Below, piece by piece: positions 9,135-17,358 of a stretch of 61,613 nt of DNA (positions are counted from its first letter, which is position 1; every line of letters starts with the position of its first letter). The stretch comes from Deinococcus piscis (GTDB taxonomy: Bacteria; Deinococcota; Deinococci; Deinococcales; Deinococcaceae), in assembly GCF_014653275.1 (NCBI RefSeq), contig NZ_BNAL01000015.1, forward strand, positions 1 through 61,613. The letters run 5' to 3'. The notes beneath the pieces are model-generated. The model saw only the letters and a list, made by a program, of their open reading frames with translations, made no database searches and was not told the origin of the DNA. The translations under genes and the position numbers were made by a program.

Positions 9135-10202
9135 TTAGACGGCAACAGTGCTGCTGTGTTCAGGCGGCGAAGTCCATTTGAGCCGGTTGCGGCCTTCCCC
9201 CTTGGCGACATAGAGGCGCTGGTCTGCCAGGGCAATCAGTTGCGGCAGGCTGGCCGCCTCGCTGAAGCGCACCCCACCCCCGCTGAGGGTCACGGGCCGA
9301 CCACTGGGTAGGGCACGGCCCGTCGGCACCAAGCAGGCCGTGAGCTGCTTGGCCAGCAATTCAGTTTCGCTGGACGAAAGCGCGGGGAGCACCATCAGGA
9401 ATTCCTCGCCTCCCCAGCGGCCCACGGTCCCCTTTGGGCAGACTTCTGGCAAGATGCGCCCTACTCGGCGCAGCACCCGGTCCCCTACGGCATGGCCGAA
9501 TTGGTCGTTGATGGACTTGAAGTGGTCTATATCAAGCAGCAGCAATGTGCCGTCCTCACCCGTCTGTTGGGCCTGTTCCCAGAGCTGGCGGAGGTTTTCT
9601 TCCATGCCGTAGCGGTTGAGCAGTCCGGTGAGTTGATCGTAGGCCGCCAGGTGGGCCAGCTTCTGGGCACGCTCGCGTACATTCAGCATGTCGTAGCTGT
9701 GACTGCCCACATAGTGCAGCAGCAGCAGGGTAATCCCAGCCGAGAGGTCGGGCAGCTGGGGCGTGCCATGAAAGCGCCACACCCCTAGCAAGAACAGCAG
9801 GTAGCTTCCTGCGCTCATCCAGCCAGCCACCTGCGCGGGTAGTAGCGCGTAGCACAGCAGCGCCAGGTTAAGGAGGCCCAGGATGTGTGGATTGGTGGCT
9901 GCCGACTGCCCGCTGGCAGTGGCCTCAGGGGGGACCAGGCCGGCCAGCAGCCAGATCAGTGCCAGCAGCAGCGCCAAGACCCGCACCGCCCGCCTATTGG
10001 CCGGATGGAACTGCGCCAGATAAAGCACCGCCAGAGAGATGGCCAGGCCCAGCTGACATACGACCTGCTGCGCGGCTGCATTGGCCACCCAGTAGCTCCA
10101 GACATTACTCAGGCCAACCACGTGTACAGTCACGGCCAGCAAGCTGAGCAGGGTCAGCCGCTGGCGGGTCTGCTGTTCGGTGGAGAAGATAGGAGGCAGC
10201 AT
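9135..10202 (-). CDS. Membrane-anchored diguanylate cyclase
   Basis: The 355-aa protein makes cyclic di-GMP from GTP. Residues 1-170 hold five or six transmembrane helices and residues 178-345 a GGDEF domain. The catalytic loop is GGEEF (264-268), an active variant, and the metal-binding segment LLLDIDHFKSIND is intact. No RxxD product-inhibition site precedes the loop (PKGTV stands there), so feedback control is probably absent. The gene is convergent with the ZIP transporter and has no sensory domain beyond the membrane part. Confidence 0.9.
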   Translation of the reverse strand: MLPPIFSTEQQTRQRLTLLSLLAVTVHVVGLSNVWSYWVANAAAQQVVCQLGLAISLAVLYLAQFHPANRRAVRVLALLLALIWLLAGLVPPEATASGQSAATNPHILGLLNLALLCYALLPAQVAGWMSAGSYLLFLLGVWRFHGTPQLPDLSAGITLLLLHYVGSHSYDMLNVRERAQKLAHLAAYDQLTGLLNRYGMEENLRQLWEQAQQTGEDGTLLLLDIDHFKSINDQFGHAVGDRVLRRVGRILPEVCPKGTVGRWGGEEFLMVLPALSSSETELLAKQLTACLVPTGRALPSGRPVTLSGGGVRFSEAASLPQLIALADQRLYVAKGEGRNRLKWTSPPEHSSTVAV

Positions 10203-10408
10203 GGCAAATCGGAGCAGCTTAGCTGACTTGGGCTCACGCCCACCTTACCCTATAGCGCCGCCAGACTGCCTTTTGCTTCCAATTGTTCCATTGGCGATGT
10301 GCAGAGGACTGCCAGAGGGCAGTTCTGGGCTGATGAGCATGAATGTAGCGGCGCAATTGTCGCAAACCTCTTGTCGGCGCTGGCCCTGAGGCGAGTAGGC
10401 TCTTGCCT

Positions 10409-11452
10409 ATGTCTGTTCCTTTCTCCCCTCCCCTGCCTGCTGCCCCGGTAGCCCTGTGGCCAGGCGTGCTGCTCTGCCTGGTGGTCAGTGCCCTAAGTCT
10501 GTGGCTGGGCCAGCTACCGGGACTGGCGCACATGGGCCTGAGTCCGCTGACCCTCGCTATCGTGCTCGGTCTGGTGGCCGGCAATCTATGGCCTCAGCTG
10601 ACCTCAGGCACCCGGGCCGCTGGCATTACCTTTAGCAAGGGAACCTTGCTCCGCACAGGCATCGTGCTGTATGGCTTTCGCCTGACCCTGCACCAACTTC
10701 TGGGGATCGGCTGGGCTGGACTGGTGGCCGATACGCTGATGCTGACAAGCACGTTTTTCCTCACCTATTTGCTGGGGACGCGGGTGTTTCGGCTGGACGC
10801 CCAGACCTCTGCTCTCATCGGTGCGGGCAGCAGCATTTGCGGGGCAGCGGCTGTGCTGGCAACCCAGCCGGTGGTGCGGGGCCGGGCCGACCAGGTGACA
10901 GTGGCCGTCGCTACGTTGGTGCTGTACGGCACCGCAGGTATCTTCCTGTATCCGCAGATGGCGGCCCTGGGAATTTGGCCGTTTGGCGGCGCGGCGTACG
11001 GTATCTACATCGGGTCCAGTGTGCATGAAGTCGCGCAAGTGGTCGCCGCCGGGCAGGCCATTTCGCCGGAAGTCGCTGACGCCGCAGTCACGGCCAAGAT
11101 GCTGCGCGTGATGCTGCTGGCTCCTTTTCTGCTGGCTCTGGCCGCTTGGTGGAGCCGCCGCACGCCGCAGGCCCAGGGCGAGCCGCGTGCGCCCATCAGC
11201 GTTCCCTGGTTTGCCTTTGGCTTTGTGGCGGTCACGCTGCTGAATTCAGCCCTGGCCCTGCCCGCAGCAGTGACAGCGGGCCTGATCTGGCTGGACACGG
11301 CGTTGCTGACTGCTGCGATGGCCGCCCTGGGCTTGACCACACAACTGCGCACGCTGCTGCAAGCTGGAGTCAAGCCGCTGCTGCTGGGCTTTGCTGTATT
11401 CGTGTGGTTGGTGGTCGGTGGGGGGCTGCTGCAAACCTGGCTCCAACGCTGA
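10409..11452 (+). CDS. YeiH/UPF0324-family membrane protein, putative sulfate exporter
   Basis: The 347-aa protein has about ten transmembrane helices. It carries UPF0324 landmarks: GIVLYGFRLTL, GAGSSICGAAAVLA and YIGSSVHEVAQVVAAG. Family members are annotated as putative sulfate exporters, but the substrate is not firmly established. ATG 10409 follows TAGGCT (10396-10401) by 7 nt, so the mRNA is probably leaderless. No regulator of the LysR type, its usual companion, lies next to it. Confidence 0.82.
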   Translation: MSVPFSPPLPAAPVALWPGVLLCLVVSALSLWLGQLPGLAHMGLSPLTLAIVLGLVAGNLWPQLTSGTRAAGITFSKGTLLRTGIVLYGFRLTLHQLLGIGWAGLVADTLMLTSTFFLTYLLGTRVFRLDAQTSALIGAGSSICGAAAVLATQPVVRGRADQVTVAVATLVLYGTAGIFLYPQMAALGIWPFGGAAYGIYIGSSVHEVAQVVAAGQAISPEVADAAVTAKMLRVMLLAPFLLALAAWWSRRTPQAQGEPRAPISVPWFAFGFVAVTLLNSALALPAAVTAGLIWLDTALLTAAMAALGLTTQLRTLLQAGVKPLLLGFAVFVWLVVGGGLLQTWLQR

Positions 11453-11528
11453 GCAAGGTTTGTCCCACGCTGACTGGCCTTTCCCACAAAGATGGGCCTC
11501 TCCTTTAGCGTTCTTGGAACGCCAGTCA

Positions 11529-11544
11529 CACATAACGTTATGTG
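11529..11544. promoter_or_regulatory. parS: Palindrome, putative ParB site 1
   Basis: CACATAACGTTATGTG is a perfect 16-bp palindrome in the gap upstream of parA. The same core recurs at 11621-11640 and 13456-13485 and nowhere else that I noticed, so it brackets the parAB operon as a partition site set would. Confidence 0.65.
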
Positions 11545-11620
11545 CAGTTCGGTAAGCGGCGTGTTCACCAGCAGCTTCATGTTGCTTCTCATTTTGAGGA
11601 CGCCCACGCCATACGGCTGC

Positions 11621-11640
11621 CACACATAACATTATGTGTG
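11621..11640. promoter_or_regulatory. parS: Palindrome, putative ParB site 2 and parA operator
   Basis: CACACATAACATTATGTGTG is a 20-bp inverted repeat imperfect only at the two central bases. It ends 18 nt before the parA ATG and just upstream of a TAGTCT -10-like box (11644-11649). Binding here could both mark the centromere and repress parAB transcription. Confidence 0.65.
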
Positions 11641-11658
11641 GGGTAGTCTGAACCGGAC

Positions 11659-12462
11659 ATGACCCGCACCTACACCTTCTTCAACCACGCAGGCGGAGTA
11701 GGCAAGACTTCAGCCACCCGCGACTTTGGCTACGAACTGGCCCAGCTCGGCCACCGCGTCTTGCTGGTGGATTTCGATCCTCAGGGCAACCTGACCAGCT
11801 TTCTGGGGGCCGACAAATGGAACCTGAATGCTGGCAACACCCTGCTGGCCGCCCTGCTGGAAGATGATCCCGAAAGCGTGACGGCTCAGCTGCCAGACTT
11901 GCTGGAAGTTCACGGAATGGGCCTGTACCCCGCGACCATTGACCTGGCCCTGGCCGAGTCGCAACTGTTGGCGAAAGTTGGCCGTGAGCGGCGACTGCAC
12001 AATGTGCTCAGTCGCCTGCCTACGCCCTATGACTACGTGCTGATTGACTCACCTCCCAGCCTGGGGACACTCACGGTTAATGCCTTGGTGGCCGCTGACG
12101 CCCTGATTGCGCCAGTGGCCACCCGCTTCAAAGCGGTTGATGGGCTGCCGGGTCTGACCCGCATGGTCAGCGAGCTGAAGTGGGTCAAGCCAGACCTCAA
12201 ATTCGCCGCGTTCTTGCCCACCATGTTCGATCAGCGCAACCGGCACGATGTGGAGATCTTGGAGAGCATTCGTCAGCAGCTGGTGCCGCTAGGGCCGGTG
12301 CTGCCACCCGTGCGCTACCGCTCGGCGGACCACAATGACGCCAGCATGTCGGGCGAACCTCTGGGCCTGTACAAGCCCGCCTCCGACGCCGCGCAGGACA
12401 TGCGGGCCGCAGTGGCGGCCTTCTTGGCTCTGGAGGGGACAGGGGAGAAGGGCCGCTCATGA
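11659..12462 (+). CDS. parA: ParA-family partition ATPase
   Basis: The 267-aa ATPase drives plasmid segregation with the ParB encoded next. The P-loop AGGVGKTS lies at residues 11-18, VLLVDFDPQGN is the A' box and YVLIDSPPSLG the Walker B region. The signature lysine of the deviant Walker A motif (KGGxxKT) is replaced by Ala11; the second lysine, Lys16, is intact. There is no N-terminal HTH, as in small type Ib or chromosomal-type ParA. No Shine-Dalgarno is visible, and TAGTCT lies 9 nt upstream. The stop overlaps parB as ATGA. Confidence 0.92.
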   Translation: MTRTYTFFNHAGGVGKTSATRDFGYELAQLGHRVLLVDFDPQGNLTSFLGADKWNLNAGNTLLAALLEDDPESVTAQLPDLLEVHGMGLYPATIDLALAESQLLAKVGRERRLHNVLSRLPTPYDYVLIDSPPSLGTLTVNALVAADALIAPVATRFKAVDGLPGLTRMVSELKWVKPDLKFAAFLPTMFDQRNRHDVEILESIRQQLVPLGPVLPPVRYRSADHNDASMSGEPLGLYKPASDAAQDMRAAVAAFLALEGTGEKGRS

Positions 12463-13412
12463 GCCGTGCCAAGCGTCCGACTGTGCGGATGGGGCCGCTC
12501 ACCACGGCTGCCGAGACGCCCAGCCTGATGAGCGAATTCACCGGCATCAGTGCCCAGGTCACGGTGACAGAGTTGCCTGTGGAGAGCGTGGTTCCCCGGT
12601 CCACACAGCCCCGCAGGTCGTTCAGTGAGGAGAGCTTGCAGGGGTTGGCCCAGAGCGTGGCTCAGCATGGAATTCTCCAGCCGCTGTCGGTGCTGGAGTC
12701 TGCTCAGGGCTATCAGCTGATCGCGGGCGAGCGCCGCCTGCGGGCCGCCAAGCTGGCGGGCCTCGCCACGGTCCCCGTCAAGGTTTTTCACGGGCTGACC
12801 GAAGCCCAGGTCCAGCAACTCTCTGCCATAGAGAATCTTCAGCGCGAGGACCTCAATCCGGTGGATGAGGTGGATGCGCTGCTGGACATTTTGGCCGTTC
12901 GGTTGTCGGTGCCCCGGCAGCAGCTGACGCCCTACTTGGAGCGGCTCAAATCTATCCAGATGCGCGATCCCCAGTTTGTGCGGGCTTCAGGGGAAGACCA
13001 GCAGGCGATTGCCGAGGTCCGCGAGATTTTTGAGGGCCTCTCGCGGGGAAACTGGACTTCTTTTGTGGCGAACCGCCTCCCGGTCCTGCGGTTGCCGGAA
13101 GATTTGCTGCAAGCTGTCAGAGAAAACCGGCTGGAATACACCAAAGCCGTGGCCCTTAGGCGCGTCCCTGCCAAGGAGCGTAAAGCGCTGATTCGGCAGG
13201 CTCAGGAGTTGTCTGTTCATCAGCTGCGCCAGCAGGTGCGTGCAACTTTGGCAGGGGAGGCGGACACTTCAGCTGAGCCAAACCCCCTGGAGTGGCTGAA
13301 GAAGGCCAGCACCGCCCAGCGCTACGCTCAGCTTTCTGCCACTCAGCAGCGTGAGGTCCAGCGGCTGACCGCAAAGTTGCGCCGTATCCTGGCTCCATCA
13401 GTGCAGGAATAG
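12459..13412 (+). CDS. parB: ParB-family centromere-binding CTPase
   Basis: The 317-aa protein binds parS and activates ParA. The CTP-binding motif GERRLRAAKLAG and the following ENLQREDLNPVDE segment are clear at about residues 88-135. A helix-turn-helix region (about 140-240) is less typical than in chromosomal ParB, and the C-terminal part should dimerise. ATG 12459 overlaps the parA stop by 4 nt, so translation is coupled. The palindromes on both sides are its likely targets. Confidence 0.92.
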   Translation: MSRAKRPTVRMGPLTTAAETPSLMSEFTGISAQVTVTELPVESVVPRSTQPRRSFSEESLQGLAQSVAQHGILQPLSVLESAQGYQLIAGERRLRAAKLAGLATVPVKVFHGLTEAQVQQLSAIENLQREDLNPVDEVDALLDILAVRLSVPRQQLTPYLERLKSIQMRDPQFVRASGEDQQAIAEVREIFEGLSRGNWTSFVANRLPVLRLPEDLLQAVRENRLEYTKAVALRRVPAKERKALIRQAQELSVHQLRQQVRATLAGEADTSAEPNPLEWLKKASTAQRYAQLSATQQREVQRLTAKLRRILAPSVQE

Positions 13413-13455
13413 GCGGAACCCGTCCTAACCGAAGACCTGTCCATGCCGCTCAGAC

Positions 13456-13497
13456 GCAGCTGCACATAACGTTATGTGCAGCTGCCCTGTTATGTGC
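13456..13497. promoter_or_regulatory. parS: 30-bp perfect palindrome plus half site, putative main parS
   Basis: Positions 13456-13485 form a perfect 30-bp palindrome whose centre is CACATAACGTTATGTG, the core shared with the two sites upstream of parA. A half site GTTATGTGC follows at 13489-13497. It begins 43 nt after the parB stop. As the longest copy it is the best candidate for the primary ParB-loading site. Confidence 0.7.
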
Positions 13498-13682
13498 TGA
13501 CACCTGACCATGCACTGTCATCAAGAAGCTTTGACGCTCTCTCTAAAGCCTCCGTAGTTGCCCCCGGTGTTCTCTCGGTGCTCGCCCGGTGCTCCTTAAC
13601 CCGTGCAGCTGTTAAGTAAGGCTGTGGCATACTCTTGCAACCGGATAACAATCCAGTCCGGTGAATGCCTAAGGGGGTAAGA

Positions 13683-15482
13683 ATGGGAAAGGCTATTCCT
13701 CTCGTGTTGACAGTGGCGTTGGCTTTGGGGGCATGTGCGCCGGAGAAGGCAGGCACTGGCGCGGGCACGTCTTCGGCGGCTTCCTCATCAGGTGCGGCGA
13801 CTTCGGCTCCTACCGCTTCGGCGACCTCGGCAGGCAAGAGGCCCGACTCGCTGATTGTCATGAATAGCGCCGATATTCCCACCATGGACCCTGCGGCCAT
13901 GACGGACTCGGCCAGCATCTCGGTCATGAAGAACGTCTATGAAACTCTGCTCGTGTATGCCGACGATTCGGTGACCAGCTTTGAGCCGGTGCTGGCGACG
14001 AAGTGGGATACGTCCGCAGACGGACTGACTTACCGCTTTGATCTGCGTCCTGGCGTGAAGTTCCATAGTGGGAACCCCCTGCGGTGCCTGGACGCGGAAT
14101 ACACCTATGAGCGCAGCATGGTGACCAACTCGCCCAGTTCCAGCATCTGGTATCTGTCAGAGCCGCTGCTGGGCACCCAGGCCAACGCGGCTGATGATCC
14201 TTCGATCACCTGGGACCGGATTGACCGCGCCGTGGAGTGTGAAGGTGAGCAGCTGGTCTTCACGCTGCCGCGTCCGGAACCTGCCTTTTTGGAGCGGCTC
14301 ACTTTTGCGGCGCAGGGCATCGTGGACCGTGAGCATGCCACAGGGCTGGGGGAGTGGGACGGCACCGAAGCAAGCTGGAAAGACTGGGTGGGCCGCGACT
14401 TGGACGAAAGCAAACTGGCTGAGCAGCCCAGTGGTACAGGAGCCTACCGGGTCGATAGCGCCAATGCCACCGACATCACGCTGCTGGCTTTTGAAGACTA
14501 CTGGGATGGAGCCCCAGCACTCAAAAGTGTGGTTCGCCGCTTGGTGCCCGAGCAGGCTTCGCGCATTCAGGCCCTGCTCAGCGGTGACGCTGATATTGCC
14601 GAGCCTGGCAGCCGTGAAGTGATCGAAACGCAGTTGGCTGGTAAGCCAGGCATCCGGATTGTGGATGACCTGCCTTCCTACGAGGCGGCGGCGCTGCACA
14701 TGAACCAGAATGCGGAAGGCAGCACCAATCTGGGAAGCGGCAACTGGGGCGACGGCGTTCCCCCTAACTTTTTCGCAGACCGTGACATGCGGCTGTGCTT
14801 CGTGAAGGCCTTTGACTACGTAGGCTATGCGGACGCCGTGCTGCGCGGCAAAGGCGAGCGGCGCAATGTCCTGCTTCCGCCCCGGTTCTTCGGCTACGAT
14901 CCCAGCATTCCAGTGCCTGAGATGGACCTGGCCGCTGCCGAAACCCACTGCCGGGCGGCGCACGGCGGGCAGGCCTGGGAACAGGGCTTTACGCTGAATG
15001 CCGCCTACCGTGAGGGGTCCACCACGCAGCAGACCAGCCTGGAAGTTCTCAAGCAGGGCCTGGAAGCCATGAATCCCAAATTCAAGGTCAATGTGGTCCC
15101 CAAACAATGGAGTGACCTGATCAGCCCCTCGAACATTGAGGTGCTGCGGACGGGCCGCTGGCTGGCCGCTTTTGCCGAGTCGGACAATTTTTACCGCACT
15201 TTTTATCATCCAGACGGGCTGTATGCCTCGTACAACCACATCAGCACGCCGGAGCTGACCCGCTTGGTGGACGAAGCCCGCTATGAGCCCGATGACGCCC
15301 GCCAGCAGGAGCTTTACTCTGAGATTGCCCGACTGGCACAGGCCGAAGGGCTGTACGTGCTGTTGCCGGTAGAGCTGGGCATTGAGGCCTACGCTGATAC
15401 GCTGCGCGGCATAGCGCCCGAAGACTACAACCAGCTGACGGGCTACTTTTACAAGGACCTCAGCAAAGGGGAGACGCCGTGA
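13683..15482 (+). CDS. Peptide ABC transporter substrate-binding lipoprotein (family 5)
   Basis: The 599-aa lipoprotein would capture oligopeptides outside the membrane for an ABC importer. The signal ends in the lipobox LGAC with lipidated Cys18, followed by a Ser/Ala/Thr-rich tether (to about 55). NSADIPTMDPA and GLTYRFDLRPGVKFHSG are typical of DppA/OppA-type proteins. ATG 13683 has a purine-rich AAGGGGGTAAGA before it. ATG 13665 would add six residues in frame. The stop overlaps the GTG of peptidase T, linking peptide uptake to tripeptide cleavage. No permease genes are in the window. Confidence 0.85.
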   Translation: MGKAIPLVLTVALALGACAPEKAGTGAGTSSAASSSGAATSAPTASATSAGKRPDSLIVMNSADIPTMDPAAMTDSASISVMKNVYETLLVYADDSVTSFEPVLATKWDTSADGLTYRFDLRPGVKFHSGNPLRCLDAEYTYERSMVTNSPSSSIWYLSEPLLGTQANAADDPSITWDRIDRAVECEGEQLVFTLPRPEPAFLERLTFAAQGIVDREHATGLGEWDGTEASWKDWVGRDLDESKLAEQPSGTGAYRVDSANATDITLLAFEDYWDGAPALKSVVRRLVPEQASRIQALLSGDADIAEPGSREVIETQLAGKPGIRIVDDLPSYEAAALHMNQNAEGSTNLGSGNWGDGVPPNFFADRDMRLCFVKAFDYVGYADAVLRGKGERRNVLLPPRFFGYDPSIPVPEMDLAAAETHCRAAHGGQAWEQGFTLNAAYREGSTTQQTSLEVLKQGLEAMNPKFKVNVVPKQWSDLISPSNIEVLRTGRWLAAFAESDNFYRTFYHPDGLYASYNHISTPELTRLVDEARYEPDDARQQELYSEIARLAQAEGLYVLLPVELGIEAYADTLRGIAPEDYNQLTGYFYKDLSKGETP

Positions 15483-16789
15483 CCGGAGATGCCCCGGACA
15501 CTGAGGGCCTTCCCGGCGACCTGGGAGAACTGGACCAGGCAGAATTGGGGGAAGCCCTCACCCGCCGGTTCTTCCGGTATGTGGCGGTCCCAAGTCAGAG
15601 TGACGCCTCAGTCCAGAGCCTGCCGAGTAGCCCTGGTCAGCGCGAGTTGGCCGAGCTGCTGGCCGGTGAACTCCGGGCGCTGGGCCTACAGGACGTTCAT
15701 TTGGATGAGCAGAGCATCCTGACGGCGCGGCGACCTGGTGACCTGCCGGGTGCGCCGGGCATCGGCTTCGTGGCGCACCTGGATACGGTAGATGTGGGCC
15801 TCTCGCCTGAGATTCGCCCGCAGGTCCTGACATATACGGGTGAGCCGGTGGCCCTGCGGCGGAATCCAGACATCTGGTTTCTGCCACAGGAGCATCCCGA
15901 AGCTGCTCCGTACACTGGCGAGGAGATCATTTTCAGTGATGGGACCAGTGTGCTGGGGGCTGACAACAAGGCCGCTATCGCTGTCATCATGGAGCTGCTG
16001 GCGCGGCTACAGCGCAGCCCTTTTCCCTGTGGTGACCTGTATGTGGCCTTCGTGCCAGACGAGGAAATTGGCCTACGCGGAGCCAAAGTGCTTGACCTGA
16101 ACCGCTTTGCGCCGGAGTTTGCCTATACCATCGATACCGAGCAGCTGGGCAGCTTCGTCTATGAAACCTTCAATGCCGCTGCTGCCGAAGTGGAGATTGA
16201 AGGCGTCCCAGCGCATCCTATTTCGGCCAAAGGGGTCTTGGTCAATCCGGTGCTGGTGGCGTGTGACCTGATTGCCCGGCTGGACCGGCTGGAGACGCCC
16301 GAACATACCGAGGGGCGCGAAGGGTATTTCTATGTCACGGACCTGCAAGCTGGTGCGGCGCGTGCCCGGCTGAACGTGAATATCCGGGATTTTGACCGCC
16401 AGGAATTTGCCCGGCGCAAGGCCCACGTAGAAGAGATCGTGCAGGAAACCCGGCAGCAACATCCCGGAGCAGTCATTACGCTGCGCCTGGAGGACGTCTA
16501 CAGCAATATTGCGGACGCCCTGGGCGATGACCGCCGCGCCGTCACCCTGCTGGAAGCCGCTTTCGCCGCTCAGGGCCTGACGCCGCAGGTGGTGCCTATG
16601 CGCGGCGGCACCGATGGTTCTGCGCTGTCGGTGCGTGGCCTGCCCACCCCCAACTTCTTTACGGGGGCGCACAATTTTCATTCGCGCTTTGAATTTCTGC
16701 CGCTGCGTTCGCTAGTCAGCAGCTACCGGGTGGCTGAGGACCTCTGCCGGCTGGCAGGGGAGGTGGCACGCCAGCAGGCGCAGACTTAG
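15479..16789 (+). CDS. pepT: Peptidase T (tripeptide aminopeptidase)
   Basis: The 436-aa dizinc M20 peptidase removes N-terminal residues from tripeptides in the cytoplasm. Metal and catalytic motifs appear in order: VAHLDTVD, GADNKAA, PDEEIGLRGAK, YTIDTEQLG and a late HNFHSRFEF. The N-terminus has an extra acidic leader of about 25 residues before the usual start. GTG 15479 overlaps the stop of the peptide-binding lipoprotein gene (GTGA), so the two are cotranslated. Confidence 0.92.
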   Translation: MTGDAPDTEGLPGDLGELDQAELGEALTRRFFRYVAVPSQSDASVQSLPSSPGQRELAELLAGELRALGLQDVHLDEQSILTARRPGDLPGAPGIGFVAHLDTVDVGLSPEIRPQVLTYTGEPVALRRNPDIWFLPQEHPEAAPYTGEEIIFSDGTSVLGADNKAAIAVIMELLARLQRSPFPCGDLYVAFVPDEEIGLRGAKVLDLNRFAPEFAYTIDTEQLGSFVYETFNAAAAEVEIEGVPAHPISAKGVLVNPVLVACDLIARLDRLETPEHTEGREGYFYVTDLQAGAARARLNVNIRDFDRQEFARRKAHVEEIVQETRQQHPGAVITLRLEDVYSNIADALGDDRRAVTLLEAAFAAQGLTPQVVPMRGGTDGSALSVRGLPTPNFFTGAHNFHSRFEFLPLRSLVSSYRVAEDLCRLAGEVARQQAQT

Positions 16790-16805
16790 CTCTGGCTGGG
16801 CGGGG

Positions 16806-17255
16806 CTAGCTCTGCGGCTGCGCCTGACCCAGATGCAGCAAGCCTTCTGGTTCCGGTCCCGTCTTGCCCTGCTCCACCACGGCAGCCAGGCTCTGTGCGC
16901 CCAGGGTCTGCTCAATCTGCGCGATGGCCTGGTCCATCTGCTGATGCAGCGGGCACAGGGCGAGGGCATGGGCTGGTCGGCCCAGGGGGCAGCGCTGGAT
17001 ACGCTGCACGGGGTCTACCGCGTTCACCACGTCGAGAATAGAGATGTCCTGCGGTGGGCGGGTCAGGCGGTAGCCACCATACTTGCCGCGCAGGGCCTGG
17101 AGCAGTCCTGCCCGCTGTAGGCCCTGAAGCACTTTGGACAGGTACTGCGCCGGCACCTGGGTTCGCTCCGCCAGCTGGGCAGTGCTGAGACTGCTGCCAG
17201 CTTCGGCCAGGGTAACCGCGGCGCGCAGAGCATACTCGGCAGTTTGGGAAAACAT
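16806..17255 (-). CDS. Rrf2-family transcriptional regulator
   Basis: The 149-aa protein has the Rrf2 winged helix (MFSQTAEYALRAAVTLAEAG, then QYLSKVLQGLQRAGLL and GKYGGYRL). Two cysteines are visible in the cluster region (RCPLG and LCPLH, about residues 89 and 103), not the usual three of NsrR/IscR, so a complete Fe-S ligand set is unproven. AAGGAG lies 4 nt before ATG 17255. It sits 104 nt downstream of the flavohemoglobin gene on the same strand, which suggests an NsrR-like role in nitric oxide response; that role is inference. Confidence 0.85.
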   Translation of the reverse strand: MFSQTAEYALRAAVTLAEAGSSLSTAQLAERTQVPAQYLSKVLQGLQRAGLLQALRGKYGGYRLTRPPQDISILDVVNAVDPVQRIQRCPLGRPAHALALCPLHQQMDQAIAQIEQTLGAQSLAAVVEQGKTGPEPEGLLHLGQAQPQS

Positions 17256-17358
17256 GACACTCCTTGAAGCGCTCTGAAGAGGGGGGAAGCGGCCTTCAGC
17301 CGTTACTTTATCTCTTCATGTTCTCTCTGCGCCTGCGCTGCTGGCCGCTGCGGTGCCC

